Assembly: GCF_030811555.1 (NCBI RefSeq)
Contig: NZ_JAUSQZ010000001.1
Span: forward strand, 2,911,241 to 2,975,240
DNA: 64,000 nucleotides
DNA from: Kineosporia succinea
Lineage (GTDB): Bacteria; Actinomycetota; Actinomycetes; Actinomycetales; Kineosporiaceae
Reading direction: 5' to 3'
Position 1 is the stretch's first letter. Each line of letters starts with the position of its first letter. The position numbers were made by a program, and so were the translations under genes. A model generated the notes under the pieces. The model saw only the letters and a list, made by a program, of their open reading frames with translations. It was not told where the DNA came from and ran no database searches. Positions 17,464 to 26,667 of this stretch are shown piece by piece.

Positions 17464-19137
17464 CAGGACGCCCACCGCCCCGATCAGGCCGGAGGAGGCG
17501 ATCACGGTGGACGGCTCGAGCCACTGGGCCGCCGCCCCGGCCACCAGGATGGCGAGGCTCTGCCCGCCGTAGAGCCCGGCGATGGCGATGCCGAACGCCC
17601 GCGTGCGCATCTCGGCCGGCACGTTCGAGGCGAACTGGGTGTTGGCCACGACCTGGAACGCCTGGCCCAGACCGCACACCGCGAACAGGGCCAGGCTGAC
17701 CACCAGGCCGGGGCGCAGCGCGACGACCAGCAGCGGAACTGTGCCCATCAGGGCCAGCGGGTACATGATCCGCGAGGCGGCCCGGGGACCGGCGAACCTC
17801 CCGATCGCCAGGCCTCCGGCCACACTGCCGGCGGCCGCGGCGGCCATGATCAGCCCGACCACCCCGTGCCCGTGGCCCAGTTCGGTGGCGTAGGCGGTGG
17901 CGATGGCCTCGGGCACGATCGCGTACGCGGCCCCGACGATGCCCAGCATCAGGGGGAACCAGATCCGCGCGTCGCCGCGCACCAGCTGCAGCCCGTCGGT
18001 CAGGTCCCGCCAGATCGAGGTGCGTGAGGACGCGTCGGGGCCCGGTCCGGTGCTCCGGCGCGGGTCGGTCGCGCGACGGCCCCGGAGCCGGAGACGGCTC
18101 GAGGCGGCCTGGGCCGGTTCCCGGCGGGGGAGGGGGACCGAGGGGGCGTCGTTCGGAACCCTGGGGCTGTCCTCACGCAACCGCTGCTGGGGCACGGCGT
18201 TGGCCCCACGGCGCGGGCGGTAGGGGGAGTCGTTCTCTTCCTCGTCCTCCCCGGGAGGTGAGGCGGGTTCCGAGGCGACCGCCGCGTCCACCGTCGGCGC
18301 CTTCGGCCGGGCCGTCAGGAACGTGCGCAGCAACAGGGCCGACGCCAGGAAGGTCAGGCAGTTCAGAGCGAGCACCCCGGGCGCGCTCATCGCGAGTACC
18401 AGGGCCCCGCCCAACGCGAAGCCGCTGAGCTGGGCGACCTGGTGAACGGCCTGCCGCAGCGACATCCCGACCGGGTACTTGTTGCCGGGCAGGAGCTGCG
18501 TGATCAGGGCCGAACGGGCGGCGTCGAACGGGGGCGCGAGCATCGCGGCGAGGAACACCAGGCCGGCGACGGCGAGCGACGGCAGGCCCGGGATCGCGGC
18601 GATCGCGATCAGCAGTGCGCGGGACAGGTCGCAGGCCACCATCACCGAACGGCTGGCGAAACGCTCGGCCCAGGCCGCCAGCAGGGGCCCGCCCAGCAGC
18701 CAGGGCACGTAGGCGGTGGCGTAACCGGCGGCGGCGAGGAGGGGTGATCCGGTGTCCTGGTAGAGCAGGACGGCCACGGCGACGGCGGCCACCTGGTCGC
18801 CGATCAGCGAGAACAGGTCCGCCGCGAAGAGCGCGCGGAACTCCTTGACCCCGAACACGTCCCGGTATCCGGCCGGGCGGTCGTCGGGCTCCGGCCGGCG
18901 CGTTGTCCGGGTGCCGGGTCGATCGCCGGGTGGTTGCTGGTCGCCGAGTGGTTGCCGGTCGCCGGGCGGCTGCTGGTCGCTGGGCGGATCGGGAACCGCT
19001 CCGGGGTCGGTTCCGGTGAGTGCTTCCCGGGTGTCCGCAGTGGCGCCGGACTCGCCGGGACGATTCACCGAATCCTGTTCTGGGTCATGGCCGCTCGGTG
19101 TGAACTCGATCGGTGGATCTGCCGCTCTCGTCGACAC
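17401..19137 (-). CDS. MFS transporter (EntS-like) with long N-terminus and central loop
   Basis: A major facilitator superfamily protein (about 578 residues) with twelve predicted helices. GTG 19137 was chosen because GGGGAG lies 10 nt upstream; ATG 19155 is possible. A disordered cytoplasmic N-terminus carries a 6-residue repeat (DQQPPG, DRQPLG, DQQPPG). Membrane segments begin near FRALFAADLFSLIGDQ, typical of EntS/DHA3-type exporters. About 100 residues rich in Arg, Pro and acidic residues separate the two six-helix halves. The substrate is unknown. The 3' end overlaps the MscS gene tail on the opposite strand. The upstream divergent neighbour is a SARP-type regulator, a possible controller by position. 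Confidence 0.85.
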   Translation of the reverse strand: MSTRAADPPIEFTPSGHDPEQDSVNRPGESGATADTREALTGTDPGAVPDPPSDQQPPGDRQPLGDQQPPGDRPGTRTTRRPEPDDRPAGYRDVFGVKEFRALFAADLFSLIGDQVAAVAVAVLLYQDTGSPLLAAAGYATAYVPWLLGGPLLAAWAERFASRSVMVACDLSRALLIAIAAIPGLPSLAVAGLVFLAAMLAPPFDAARSALITQLLPGNKYPVGMSLRQAVHQVAQLSGFALGGALVLAMSAPGVLALNCLTFLASALLLRTFLTARPKAPTVDAAVASEPASPPGEDEEENDSPYRPRRGANAVPQQRLREDSPRVPNDAPSVPLPRREPAQAASSRLRLRGRRATDPRRSTGPGPDASSRTSIWRDLTDGLQLVRGDARIWFPLMLGIVGAAYAIVPEAIATAYATELGHGHGVVGLIMAAAAAGSVAGGLAIGRFAGPRAASRIMYPLALMGTVPLLVVALRPGLVVSLALFAVCGLGQAFQVVANTQFASNVPAEMRTRAFGIAIAGLYGGQSLAILVAGAAAQWLEPSTVIASSGLIGAVGVLLLPHLRPSVLVARGRHTNQG

Positions 19138-19549
19138 GCTGTGTCTTCTCCCCATCGAATCCGCCGACCATGCCTCTGGCGCCACGATCACGGCGCCTGA
19201 GCCCCCTGTTACTGCTGTGCATCTTGATGTTTCGAGCGCAAAACCGCGACCGGCCCCCATGCCGTGAGGCTGGGGGCAGTGCGCGTAACACTTCATCACA
19301 TCCGCCGGTTCGCTGCGAAGCACCGACTCGATGCGGAACGGCTTGCCGTACGGCTCAGCCCCAGGTCGATCCGCGCATCGTGCACCTCCCGGAAAGTCGC
19401 TCGATCCGGGGACGTCCCCGGCTTTCGATGACGACAAACCTGCTGCGAAGGTCCGACAAGCCACTTAATGACTACTGAACGCCCTGGTAGAACGCATGAA
19501 CACGATGAATGAAGCGGCATTGACCCCAGGTAGCGAATAGGTTCTTTCC
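19138..19549. other. Divergent intergenic region (MFS / SARP regulator)
   Basis: 412 bp without a supportable gene. It carries the promoters of the two divergent genes and is less GC-rich around 19430-19545. Apart from the TAGGTT -10 box listed separately, no strong palindrome or repeat was found. Confidence 0.6.
19538..19543 (+). promoter_or_regulatory. -10 box of a leaderless promoter for the SARP gene
   Basis: TAGGTT matches the actinobacterial TANNNT -10 and sits 6 nt before GTG 19550, placing the transcription start on the start codon. No Shine-Dalgarno is present. Confidence 0.5.
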
Positions 19550-22500
19550 GTGGCGCACGCATCGCGATCGGACGCAGGCGACCGGATTCGGGTTCTCGGA
19601 CCCGTGGAGATCGTGAAGGCAGGGCGCCCGGTTTCGGCGGGCAGTCCCCGTCAGCGCGCCCTGCTGGCCTTACTGGCTCTCTCGGTGGGAGTGGCGGTTC
19701 CGCCGTCCCGTCTGGTCGACCTGCTCTGGGGCGAATCCCCGCCCCCGGCGGCGGGTAACACCGTTCAGGTCTACGTCTCGCGGTTGCGGCGACTGCTCGT
19801 CACCCCCGGTGAACTGCCTCCATTACGTACGGTATCCGGAATGTATCTCCTCGATCTGCCTCCCGAGGCGATCGACTCGCGCCGGTTCGAGGAGGCCAGC
19901 GAGTCCGGCCGATCCCGGCTCGCCGCAGGTGATCCCGTGGGTGCGGCCCACGAATTGCGTTCTGCACTGCAGTTGTGGAGGGGTAATTCACTGCCCGATC
20001 TGGCCGGGGTGCCCGGGGCGGCCGCCTCGGTGGCCCGGCTGGAGTCGCTGCGGCAGTCCACGATCGCCGACCGTATCGATGCGGAATCCCTTCTGGGGCG
20101 CCATTCCCGGCTCATCCCGGAGCTGCAGGACCTGCTACGGCGGCATCCGCTGAACGAACGGTTCGTGGGTCAGCTGATGACCTCGCTGTACTGGGAGGGG
20201 CGGCAGGCCGAGGCGCTCGCGGCCTACGCGCAGGCGGCCGGCCGGCTCGGCGACGAACTCGGTATCGATCCCGGTCCGGCCCTGCGTGAGCTGCACGGAC
20301 GTCTTCTGCGCCAGGAGGTCGGGCCGATCGCGTTCGTCGACGAAACGGACGCCGCGTCGTCGATCTCGCCCGACCTGCGCTCCGGGCGGCCGGTGCCGGT
20401 CGTGCGGGCGGCGCAGGCCTCGCTGCTCACCCAGGGGGGTGACTCGGCGCGGTCGGAAACCGAGTTCGGTTCTCGGAACCTGAACTCCGGCCTCCGGGGC
20501 GCGAATCCGGTCCTTCCCGGCCTGGAACCGGGCTGCTCCGGTGCGAACCCGGGCCCACCGAGCCGGATCCCGGGACCGCGCACCGGGGAGCGAGCGTCCT
20601 CGATGTCGGTGGGGGTGATCCCGGCACAGTCCCGACCGGAGCCGATGGCGTTCCGGCCCGGCCCGGGCGACCTCGTTGATGCGGCCGGCGAGCCCGGCCC
20701 GAACGTTCCAGCCGTCCCGGGTGGACCTTGTGGACCGGGTGGATCGGGTGGACCTTGTGGATCGGATGGACCGGACGGGCCGGACGGCCCGGGTGGCCCG
20801 GTCGTGGACCGGCCCGGAACCGGTTCCCCCTCGGCCTGGATCGCGCCCCGGAGGCCCGCCCTCGCCCCGGTCGTCCCGCGTCCGCCGGCCCACCCGGGTG
20901 ATCACTGCGCCCCGATCCTGCCGGGAGTGCCCGAGAGCGGCGGCATCCCGGTCATCGGCACCAAACGCACGGCCTTCGGAGCGGCGTTCGGCTCCGGCAC
21001 CATCGGCCGCGGGGCCGAGCTGAACACCACGCTGGAACTGCTGCGGCGTCCGGACGTCCGGCTGGTCACCGTGGCCGGGCCCGGCGGCGCCGGCAAGACC
21101 CGCCTCGCCGCCCAGGTGGTGGCCCGGCGCCTGGCCGACCGGGGCCGCGAGTCGATGCCCGCGCCCCGGGTTCTCGTGGTTCCGCTGCACGACGGTCAGG
21201 ACCTGGCCGCCCGTCTGGGCCGGGTGCTCGACGGGGTGCCGGACACGCCCGGTGAGCCTCCTCTCGACGCGGTCTGCCGGGCGCTCGCCGGCCCGCCCTG
21301 CCTGCTGGTGCTCGACGACCTCGAGCCCGTGCACAAGCCGGTGGTCCTCGCCCTCCTCGCCCACGTCGACGGGCTGCGGGTGCTCGCCACCGCGCGGCGT
21401 CCGCTGGGCCTGCCGGGGGAGCAGGTGGTCGGGGTCGGCCCGCTCTGCCTGCCCTGGGCCGGGTCCGGGGCCGGTGACGTGGAGACCGTGCGCTCGGCCG
21501 ACGCGGTGCGGCTCTTCCGTGACCGGGCCCGCGCGGTGCTGCCGGCCTTCGAGGTGACGGAGCAGAACGCGGCCGCAGTCGCCGCGCTCTGCCGCACCCT
21601 GGACGGGCTGCCGCTGGCGCTGGAACTGACCGCCGCCCGGTCGCGGGGCAGCGCACCGCACGAGATCGGCCTCGACCTGGACCTCGAGAACCGTCTCACC
21701 GAGCCCGGTTCCGCACTGGGGGCGGTGCTCGACTGGACCGTGGGCCGGCTCGACGAGACCGAACGCCAGGTTCTGGGCCGGCTCTCGCTGTTCAGCGGGG
21801 GTGCGACGCTCGACGCGGCCGAGAAGGTCTGCGGTCCGGTGCCCGGGCCGGGCCAGGTGATCGACGTGATCGGGCGGCTGGCCGACAAGAACCTGCTGCT
21901 CATCGACGAGACCGGGCGGCTGGGTCTGCTCTCGCCGGTGCGTGGGCACGCCCGGCGTCTGATGGCCGCCGAGCCCGGGCACCACGAGCGCGCGGCCGAC
22001 CGGCACGCCGCCTATTTCGCCGATTTCGCGGACACCCTGCCCCCGCTCACCGACCGCTGGCTCGACCCGGCCGAGGGCAGCCGGTCGACGGGCGGTTCCG
22101 GTCGGGCGGTCGAGTTCGACAACCTGACCTCGGCCGCCGAGCACGCCCGCGACCGCGACGGTGAGGTGTTCGCCCGGCTCACCGTGGCCCTGCTCGACCA
22201 GGGGCCCGGCACCGGCCGCTGGGATCTCGGCGACGACGTCCCGGCCCGGCTGGCGCAGGCCCGGGCCGCGAATCCCTCACCCCGCACCGCCGCCCGGCTG
22301 GCCGTCGCGGGGAGCTGCCTGGCGTTCTTCGGCGGCAACCCGCGGGCGGCGGCCGAGATCCTCGACGGGGCGCCGACCGAGGGGGTGTCCGGCACCAGCA
22401 CCATCCGGACGGCGCTGATGCGGGCCGTGATCGAGCGCAGCCGGGGCCGCAGCGAAGCGGCCCTGGCCGGGCTGGAGGCCGTGCACGAGCAGCTGAAGAC

Positions 22501-23209
22501 GGCCCGGCGCCTGCCCGCCCCGCTCTGGCACGCGGTGGTGAACGCCCACGCCGACCTGCTCGACGACCTGGGCCGCACCGCTCAGGCCATCGGGCACTGG
22601 CAGCGCAGCCGGCACCGGGCCGCGGCCGAGGGCGACCCCGCCCGGCTGGCCTACCCGCTGGCCATGCTCGCCCAGGCCGCCCAGGACCGCGGGGAGACAC
22701 AACTGGCGCGGGTTCTCATCACCCAGGCCCGGTGCGCGGCGGACAGCGGCGGCCCGGCGATCCGGGCGTCGGTCGCGGCGGCCGGGGGAGTGCTGCACCT
22801 GCGGGACGGTGACCAGGCCCAGGCGGTGACCGCGTTGCGGGAGGCGCTGTGCGAGGCGCACCGGGGCGGGCGATTCTTCACCCTGCCCCGCATCGCCGGG
22901 CTGCTCGGGGTGGCCCACGCCCCGGCCGATCCGGAGCGCGCGGCCGCGCTGCTCACGGTCTCGGCGTCGTGGTGCGCGCAGCGTTCGCTGGTGGTCGCCG
23001 GGCGGCGGGAGCGGGAGCTGATCGCCGCGGCCGAGCAGAACCTGACGCACGCGGCCCGGCCGTCGAGCGCGGTGAAACGGGCTGCGGCCCGGGGCGCCGC
23101 CGTGCCGTTCGGGTCACTGAGCGGGCTGCTGCGGCTCGACCCGGCCGACGTCGGCCCGCGCCGTCCGATCGATCTGACGGCCGGTGACCGCGTCGTGCAC
23201 CGTCAATGA
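19550..23209 (+). CDS. AfsR/SARP-family transcriptional regulator with NB-ARC ATPase
   Basis: A 1219-residue regulator. Residues about 10-100 form an OmpR-like winged helix and 105-255 the BTAD domain (RRHPLNERF, LGDELGIDPGPALRELH), the SARP signature. A 225-residue disordered linker, rich in Pro/Gly and including a GGPCGPGGSGGPCG-type repeat, leads to an NB-ARC/STAND ATPase with Walker A GPGGAGKT (510-517), Walker B LLVLDDLEP, and later GLPLALELTA. The rest is helical, with TPR-like character. Such proteins activate secondary metabolism or differentiation genes; no biosynthetic cluster lies in this window. The start GTG lacks a ribosome site and fits leaderless expression. Confidence 0.92.
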   Translation: MAHASRSDAGDRIRVLGPVEIVKAGRPVSAGSPRQRALLALLALSVGVAVPPSRLVDLLWGESPPPAAGNTVQVYVSRLRRLLVTPGELPPLRTVSGMYLLDLPPEAIDSRRFEEASESGRSRLAAGDPVGAAHELRSALQLWRGNSLPDLAGVPGAAASVARLESLRQSTIADRIDAESLLGRHSRLIPELQDLLRRHPLNERFVGQLMTSLYWEGRQAEALAAYAQAAGRLGDELGIDPGPALRELHGRLLRQEVGPIAFVDETDAASSISPDLRSGRPVPVVRAAQASLLTQGGDSARSETEFGSRNLNSGLRGANPVLPGLEPGCSGANPGPPSRIPGPRTGERASSMSVGVIPAQSRPEPMAFRPGPGDLVDAAGEPGPNVPAVPGGPCGPGGSGGPCGSDGPDGPDGPGGPVVDRPGTGSPSAWIAPRRPALAPVVPRPPAHPGDHCAPILPGVPESGGIPVIGTKRTAFGAAFGSGTIGRGAELNTTLELLRRPDVRLVTVAGPGGAGKTRLAAQVVARRLADRGRESMPAPRVLVVPLHDGQDLAARLGRVLDGVPDTPGEPPLDAVCRALAGPPCLLVLDDLEPVHKPVVLALLAHVDGLRVLATARRPLGLPGEQVVGVGPLCLPWAGSGAGDVETVRSADAVRLFRDRARAVLPAFEVTEQNAAAVAALCRTLDGLPLALELTAARSRGSAPHEIGLDLDLENRLTEPGSALGAVLDWTVGRLDETERQVLGRLSLFSGGATLDAAEKVCGPVPGPGQVIDVIGRLADKNLLLIDETGRLGLLSPVRGHARRLMAAEPGHHERAADRHAAYFADFADTLPPLTDRWLDPAEGSRSTGGSGRAVEFDNLTSAAEHARDRDGEVFARLTVALLDQGPGTGRWDLGDDVPARLAQARAANPSPRTAARLAVAGSCLAFFGGNPRAAAEILDGAPTEGVSGTSTIRTALMRAVIERSRGRSEAALAGLEAVHEQLKTARRLPAPLWHAVVNAHADLLDDLGRTAQAIGHWQRSRHRAAAEGDPARLAYPLAMLAQAAQDRGETQLARVLITQARCAADSGGPAIRASVAAAGGVLHLRDGDQAQAVTALREALCEAHRGGRFFTLPRIAGLLGVAHAPADPERAAALLTVSASWCAQRSLVVAGRRERELIAAAEQNLTHAARPSSAVKRAAARGAAVPFGSLSGLLRLDPADVGPRRPIDLTAGDRVVHRQ

Positions 23210-23227
23210 GTCGTGCACCGTCAATGA
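23192..23227 (+). repeat. 18-bp tandem duplication spanning the stop codon
   Basis: GTCGTGCACCGTCAATGA occurs twice back to back (23192-23209 and 23210-23227). The first copy contains the SARP gene's TGA stop, so the last five sense codons and stop are duplicated just downstream, only 4 bp before the convergent kinase gene ends. Confidence 0.9.
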
Positions 23228-23231
23228 GAAG

Positions 23232-24728
23232 TCAGCTCTGGTCGGCGATCTCGGCCGGCCGCGGCGCGTTCAGGGGGAGGCGCACCTCGAAGGTCGTGCC
23301 CTCGCCGGGTGTGCTCGTCACCCGGATGTCGCCGCCGTGCCGGTTCACCACGATGCGCCAGACGATGTCGAGCCCCAGCCCGGTGCCCTGGCCGATCGGC
23401 TTGGTGGTGAAGAACGGCTCGAAGATGCGCCGCTGCACCTCGGGCGTCATGCCCGGGCCGGTGTCGGACACGGTGACCAGCACGAACTCACCCTCGCAGC
23501 CGGTGCTGATCGACAGCTTGCGGGTGGGCCGGTCGTGCATCGCGTGGATGGCGTTGTCGAGCAGGTTCGTCCACACCTGGTTGAGCTCGGCGGGATAGGC
23601 CGGGATCGCGGGAAGCGTCTTGTCGTAGTGCTTCTCGAGCGTGATGCCGGCCCGGACCTTGGCCCCGAGCATCACCAGCGTGCTGTTGATGCCCTCGTGG
23701 ATGTCGATCTGCTGGTACTCGGCGCGGTCCATCTGCGAGTACTGCTTGGCCGCGGTGATCAGGGTGGCGATGCGGTCGGTGGCGTCTTCGATCTCGGCCA
23801 TCAGCTGCTCGCTCTCGAGCGCGTAGGTGATCCACTTCAGGCCCGCCTCGAGGTGGGCCGGGGGGATCTCGTCGGCCATGCCCTCGAGCCACTCGAGGTC
23901 GAGACCGGCCGCCACCCAGATCGGCGCCAGGTGCCAGCCGGCCGAGACGCCGTGGTCGTCGCACCAGTCGCTGAACTCGTCTTCCAGGTCGTTGGCCGCC
24001 AGCGGGGTGAGGTGTTTGGTCTTGCCCGACGTGGCCTTCGCCGACTGCTCGATCGCGTCTTCCTGCAGCCCGGCCAGTTTCACCAGGGTGTCGGGGTCGA
24101 CCTTGCCCGAGGCCAGGTGCTTGAGCTTGCCGCGCATGGCCGCCACCCGCTCGCGCAGGGTGGCCGTGGCGCGCACCGCGGCCGAGGCCGGGTTGTTCAG
24201 CTCGTGGGTCAGGCCGGCGGTGAGACGGCCCAGTGCGGTGAGCCTTTCGCGCTGGCCGACCACGGCGTCGGAGGTGCGCATGCCGGTGAAGAGGCCGTCG
24301 AGCAGGTGGATGGCCATCGGGAACCATTCCTTGAGCACCTCGGCCAGTTCCTCGCCCGGGATCCGGAGGAAGACCGACTCGTCGAGCGTGCGCAGGGAGC
24401 CACCGTAGAACGGGCTCTTGGTGGCCTCGCGGGCCGAGGTGAGCCAGGCCCAGGTGGCGCCGCTGTAGACGCCCGGCCGGTCGGAGCGCGAGACCTCGAC
24501 CTCGTGGTCGCCGACCTGCTTGAGCATGGCCTGACGGCCCTCGACCAGCATGTAGAAACAGGTGGCGGGCTCGTCGGCGCTGTAGACGGTGGCGCCCGCC
24601 GGGTAGCGCACGACCTCGCCGTTCTCCGACATCCAGCGCAGCTGGTCGTCGTTCAGCTTCTCGAACAGGAAGAAGCGCGACAGCTCAGCCGGGGTGAGCC
24701 GCTCCATGGGTTGTTCCACGGTAGTCAC
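23232..24728 (-). CDS. Cyclic-nucleotide-binding-domain sensor histidine kinase
   Basis: A 498-residue soluble kinase. Residues about 15-140 form a cNMP-binding/CRP-like sensory domain ([20 protein letters not shown]). A HisKA-like region carries His175 in [13 protein letters not shown], with an about 180-residue helical segment before the HATPase_c domain (N box [10 protein letters not shown]1 DTGPGM, F box FEPFFTTK, G2 GTGLGLDI). It lies 42 bp downstream of the receiver-oxidoreductase gene on the same strand, so the two are likely one operon. The receiver of that neighbour is the obvious phosphotransfer partner. No TM helix is seen. Confidence 0.9.
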   Translation of the reverse strand: MTTVEQPMERLTPAELSRFFLFEKLNDDQLRWMSENGEVVRYPAGATVYSADEPATCFYMLVEGRQAMLKQVGDHEVEVSRSDRPGVYSGATWAWLTSAREATKSPFYGGSLRTLDESVFLRIPGEELAEVLKEWFPMAIHLLDGLFTGMRTSDAVVGQRERLTALGRLTAGLTHELNNPASAAVRATATLRERVAAMRGKLKHLASGKVDPDTLVKLAGLQEDAIEQSAKATSGKTKHLTPLAANDLEDEFSDWCDDHGVSAGWHLAPIWVAAGLDLEWLEGMADEIPPAHLEAGLKWITYALESEQLMAEIEDATDRIATLITAAKQYSQMDRAEYQQIDIHEGINSTLVMLGAKVRAGITLEKHYDKTLPAIPAYPAELNQVWTNLLDNAIHAMHDRPTRKLSISTGCEGEFVLVTVSDTGPGMTPEVQRRIFEPFFTTKPIGQGTGLGLDIVWRIVVNRHGGDIRVTSTPGEGTTFEVRLPLNAPRPAEIADQS

Positions 24729-24770
24729 CGTTTCTCCAACGTCTTCGAGGTCGAATACATGCCCGGGTTC

Positions 24771-26429
24771 TTACGGGTGGGCCAGGTACTGGTGCACGAG
24801 GGAGACGGCCATCGCGCCCTCACCCACCGCCGAGGCGACCCGCTTGACCGAGGCGGAGCGCACGTCCCCGGCCACGAAGACCCCGGGGATGCTGGTCTCC
24901 AGCGGGAACGGGTCGCGGCTGGGGGCCCAGCCCGCCGGGCGGCGGCCCGAGTCGAGCAGGTCGGTGCCGGTGAGCAGGAACCCGGCCTCGTCGCGCTCCA
25001 GCTCGTCGGGCAGCCAGTCGGTGAGCGGGGCGGCACCGATGAACACGAAAAGGTGCCCGCAGTCGACGTCTTCCTCGGTGCCGCCCGAGGTGTCGCGCAG
25101 CACCAGCTTCTCGAGGTGACCGTCACCGTGCACCGAGGCCACCTCGGTGCAGGTGCGCACGTCGATGCGGTCGTTGCCGCGGATCTGCTGGATCAGGTAG
25201 TGCGACATCGAGCGCTCGAGGTCGGGCCCGCGCACGGCGAGCGTGACCTTGCGGGCCTGGCGGGAGAAGAACATCGCGGCCTGGCCGGCCGAGTTCGCCC
25301 CGCCCACGATCACCACGTGCTGGTCGGCGCAGGCCTCGGCCTCGGTCGCCGCCGAGCCGTAGAACACCCCCTTGCCCACCATGTCGTCGGCGCCGTCGGC
25401 CCGCAGTCGCCGGTAGGAGACGCCGGTGGCCAGCAGCACCGCGTGGGCCGCGACCCGCCGCCCGTCGTCGAGCTCGACGATGCGCTTGGGGCCGTGCGTC
25501 TCGAGGCCGACCACCCGCCGCGCGGTGAGCAGCTCGGCGCCCAGGCGGCTGGCCTGACGGCGCGCCCGGTCGGTCAGCTGGCCGCCGCTGACGCCCTCGG
25601 GGAAGCCCAGGTAGTTCTCGATGCGGGAACTCTGCCCGGCCTGACCGCCGGTGACCCGGCCCTCGACCAGCACGGTGCGCAGACCCTCGGAGGCACCGTA
25701 GACCGCGGCGCCGAGCCCGGCCGGGCCGCCGCCCACGATGATCAGGTCGTAGAAGTCCTCGGCGGGCGTGGTGGACAGCCCGATCTTGTCGGCCACCTGG
25801 CTCAGCGACGGGTTGCGCAGCACGTCGCCGCCCGCCGTCAGCAGCACCGGCACGTCGGCCTCGGTGGCCCCGGCCGCCTGCAGCAGCTTGCGGCCCTCGT
25901 CTTCCTCGACCGTGTACCAGTGGTAGGGCATGCCGCTGCGGGCCAGGAAGTCCCGCACCTCGTGGGCCTGCGACGACCAGCGGTGACCGATGATCCGGGT
26001 CGACTCGATCTCCGGATCGCCCGCGGCGGCCCAGGTCTCGAGCATCTGGTCGACCACCGGGTAGAGCTTCTCCTCCGGCGGTTCCCAGGGCTTGAGCAGG
26101 TAGTAGTCGACGTCGACGACGTTGATCGCCTCGATCGCGGCGTCGGTGTCGGCGTACGCGGTCAGCAGGGCCCGGCGGGCCCGCGGGAACAGGTCCATCG
26201 CGCGCTCGAGGAACTCGATGCCGTTCATGCCGGGCATGCGGTAGTCGGCCAGCAGCACCGCGACCCGGTCGCCGCGCAACCGGATCTCCTGCAACGACTC
26301 CAGGGCCTCGGCACCGGAGTCGGCGCGGACCACGCGGTACTGCTCGGCATATCGACGGCGCAGGTCACGGGCCACCGCCCGGGACACCGAGGGGTCGTCG
26401 TCGACCGTGAGAAGGATCGGCTTGCTCAC
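24771..26429 (-). CDS. Response-regulator receiver fused to thioredoxin-reductase-like FAD oxidoreductase
   Basis: A 552-residue fusion. Residues 1-128 form a receiver with acidic residues 10-12, phospho-acceptor Asp62 (LLADYRMPG) and Lys113 (KPW). Residues about 140-215 form a glutaredoxin/thioredoxin-like segment. The rest is a TrxB-like oxidoreductase with FAD motif GGGPAG (233-238), GGQAGQSSRIENYLGFP, NADPH motif GGANSAGQAA (376-385) and C-terminal VFVAGDVR. The usual CxxC redox pair is absent: the segment reads SAATEAEAC (359-367), so it is not a classical thioredoxin reductase. GTG 26429 has tgaggag 9 nt upstream. It is the first gene of the operon with the cNMP-domain kinase. Confidence 0.9.
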   Translation of the reverse strand: MSKPILLTVDDDPSVSRAVARDLRRRYAEQYRVVRADSGAEALESLQEIRLRGDRVAVLLADYRMPGMNGIEFLERAMDLFPRARRALLTAYADTDAAIEAINVVDVDYYLLKPWEPPEEKLYPVVDQMLETWAAAGDPEIESTRIIGHRWSSQAHEVRDFLARSGMPYHWYTVEEDEGRKLLQAAGATEADVPVLLTAGGDVLRNPSLSQVADKIGLSTTPAEDFYDLIIVGGGPAGLGAAVYGASEGLRTVLVEGRVTGGQAGQSSRIENYLGFPEGVSGGQLTDRARRQASRLGAELLTARRVVGLETHGPKRIVELDDGRRVAAHAVLLATGVSYRRLRADGADDMVGKGVFYGSAATEAEACADQHVVIVGGANSAGQAAMFFSRQARKVTLAVRGPDLERSMSHYLIQQIRGNDRIDVRTCTEVASVHGDGHLEKLVLRDTSGGTEEDVDCGHLFVFIGAAPLTDWLPDELERDEAGFLLTGTDLLDSGRRPAGWAPSRDPFPLETSIPGVFVAGDVRSASVKRVASAVGEGAMAVSLVHQYLAHP

Positions 26430-26505
26430 CGGCTGAAGCTCCTCATGGGTGGGGGACTTCGAGCCTAGGTCGCCGTGCGCGCGGTCGCCAGGTTTAACGC
26501 CGGTG

Positions 26506-26528
26506 GCGCATCCGGCGGCCGGATGCGC
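26506..26528. promoter_or_regulatory. 11-bp perfect inverted repeat (possible operator)
   Basis: GCGCATCCGGC, one central base, and its complement form a near-continuous palindrome between the divergent oxidoreductase and Hsp70-like genes. It lies 77 bp upstream of GTG 26429 and could be an operator or a hairpin. Confidence 0.45.
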
Positions 26529-26555
26529 AGAGTGGGAATTGCTCACTCCGGGTTC

Positions 26556-26576
26556 GTTACGTGAACCGTTACGTGA
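26556..26576. promoter_or_regulatory. Tandem GTTACGTGA direct repeats (possible operator)
   Basis: GTTACGTGA occurs at 26556-26564 and 26568-26576 with a 12-bp period in the divergent promoter region. Direct repeats at about one helical turn often bind response regulators or one-component regulators; which one is unknown. Confidence 0.45.
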
Positions 26577-26667
26577 TGTGACCCGCTTTGGGGTCCTGCA
26601 CCCCGCTCCGCTCGACTATTCTCTGGCGCTTGTCAGACCGGTCTGCCCGACCATGAGGAGCACACGA

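Noticed and set aside
23184-26468. 1094-codon open frame on the + strand
   Set aside because: It runs antisense to the cNMP-domain kinase and receiver-oxidoreductase genes, whose domains are clear. Its own translation is low-complexity (Gly, Val, His, Arg-rich), typical of a shadow frame in high-GC DNA.
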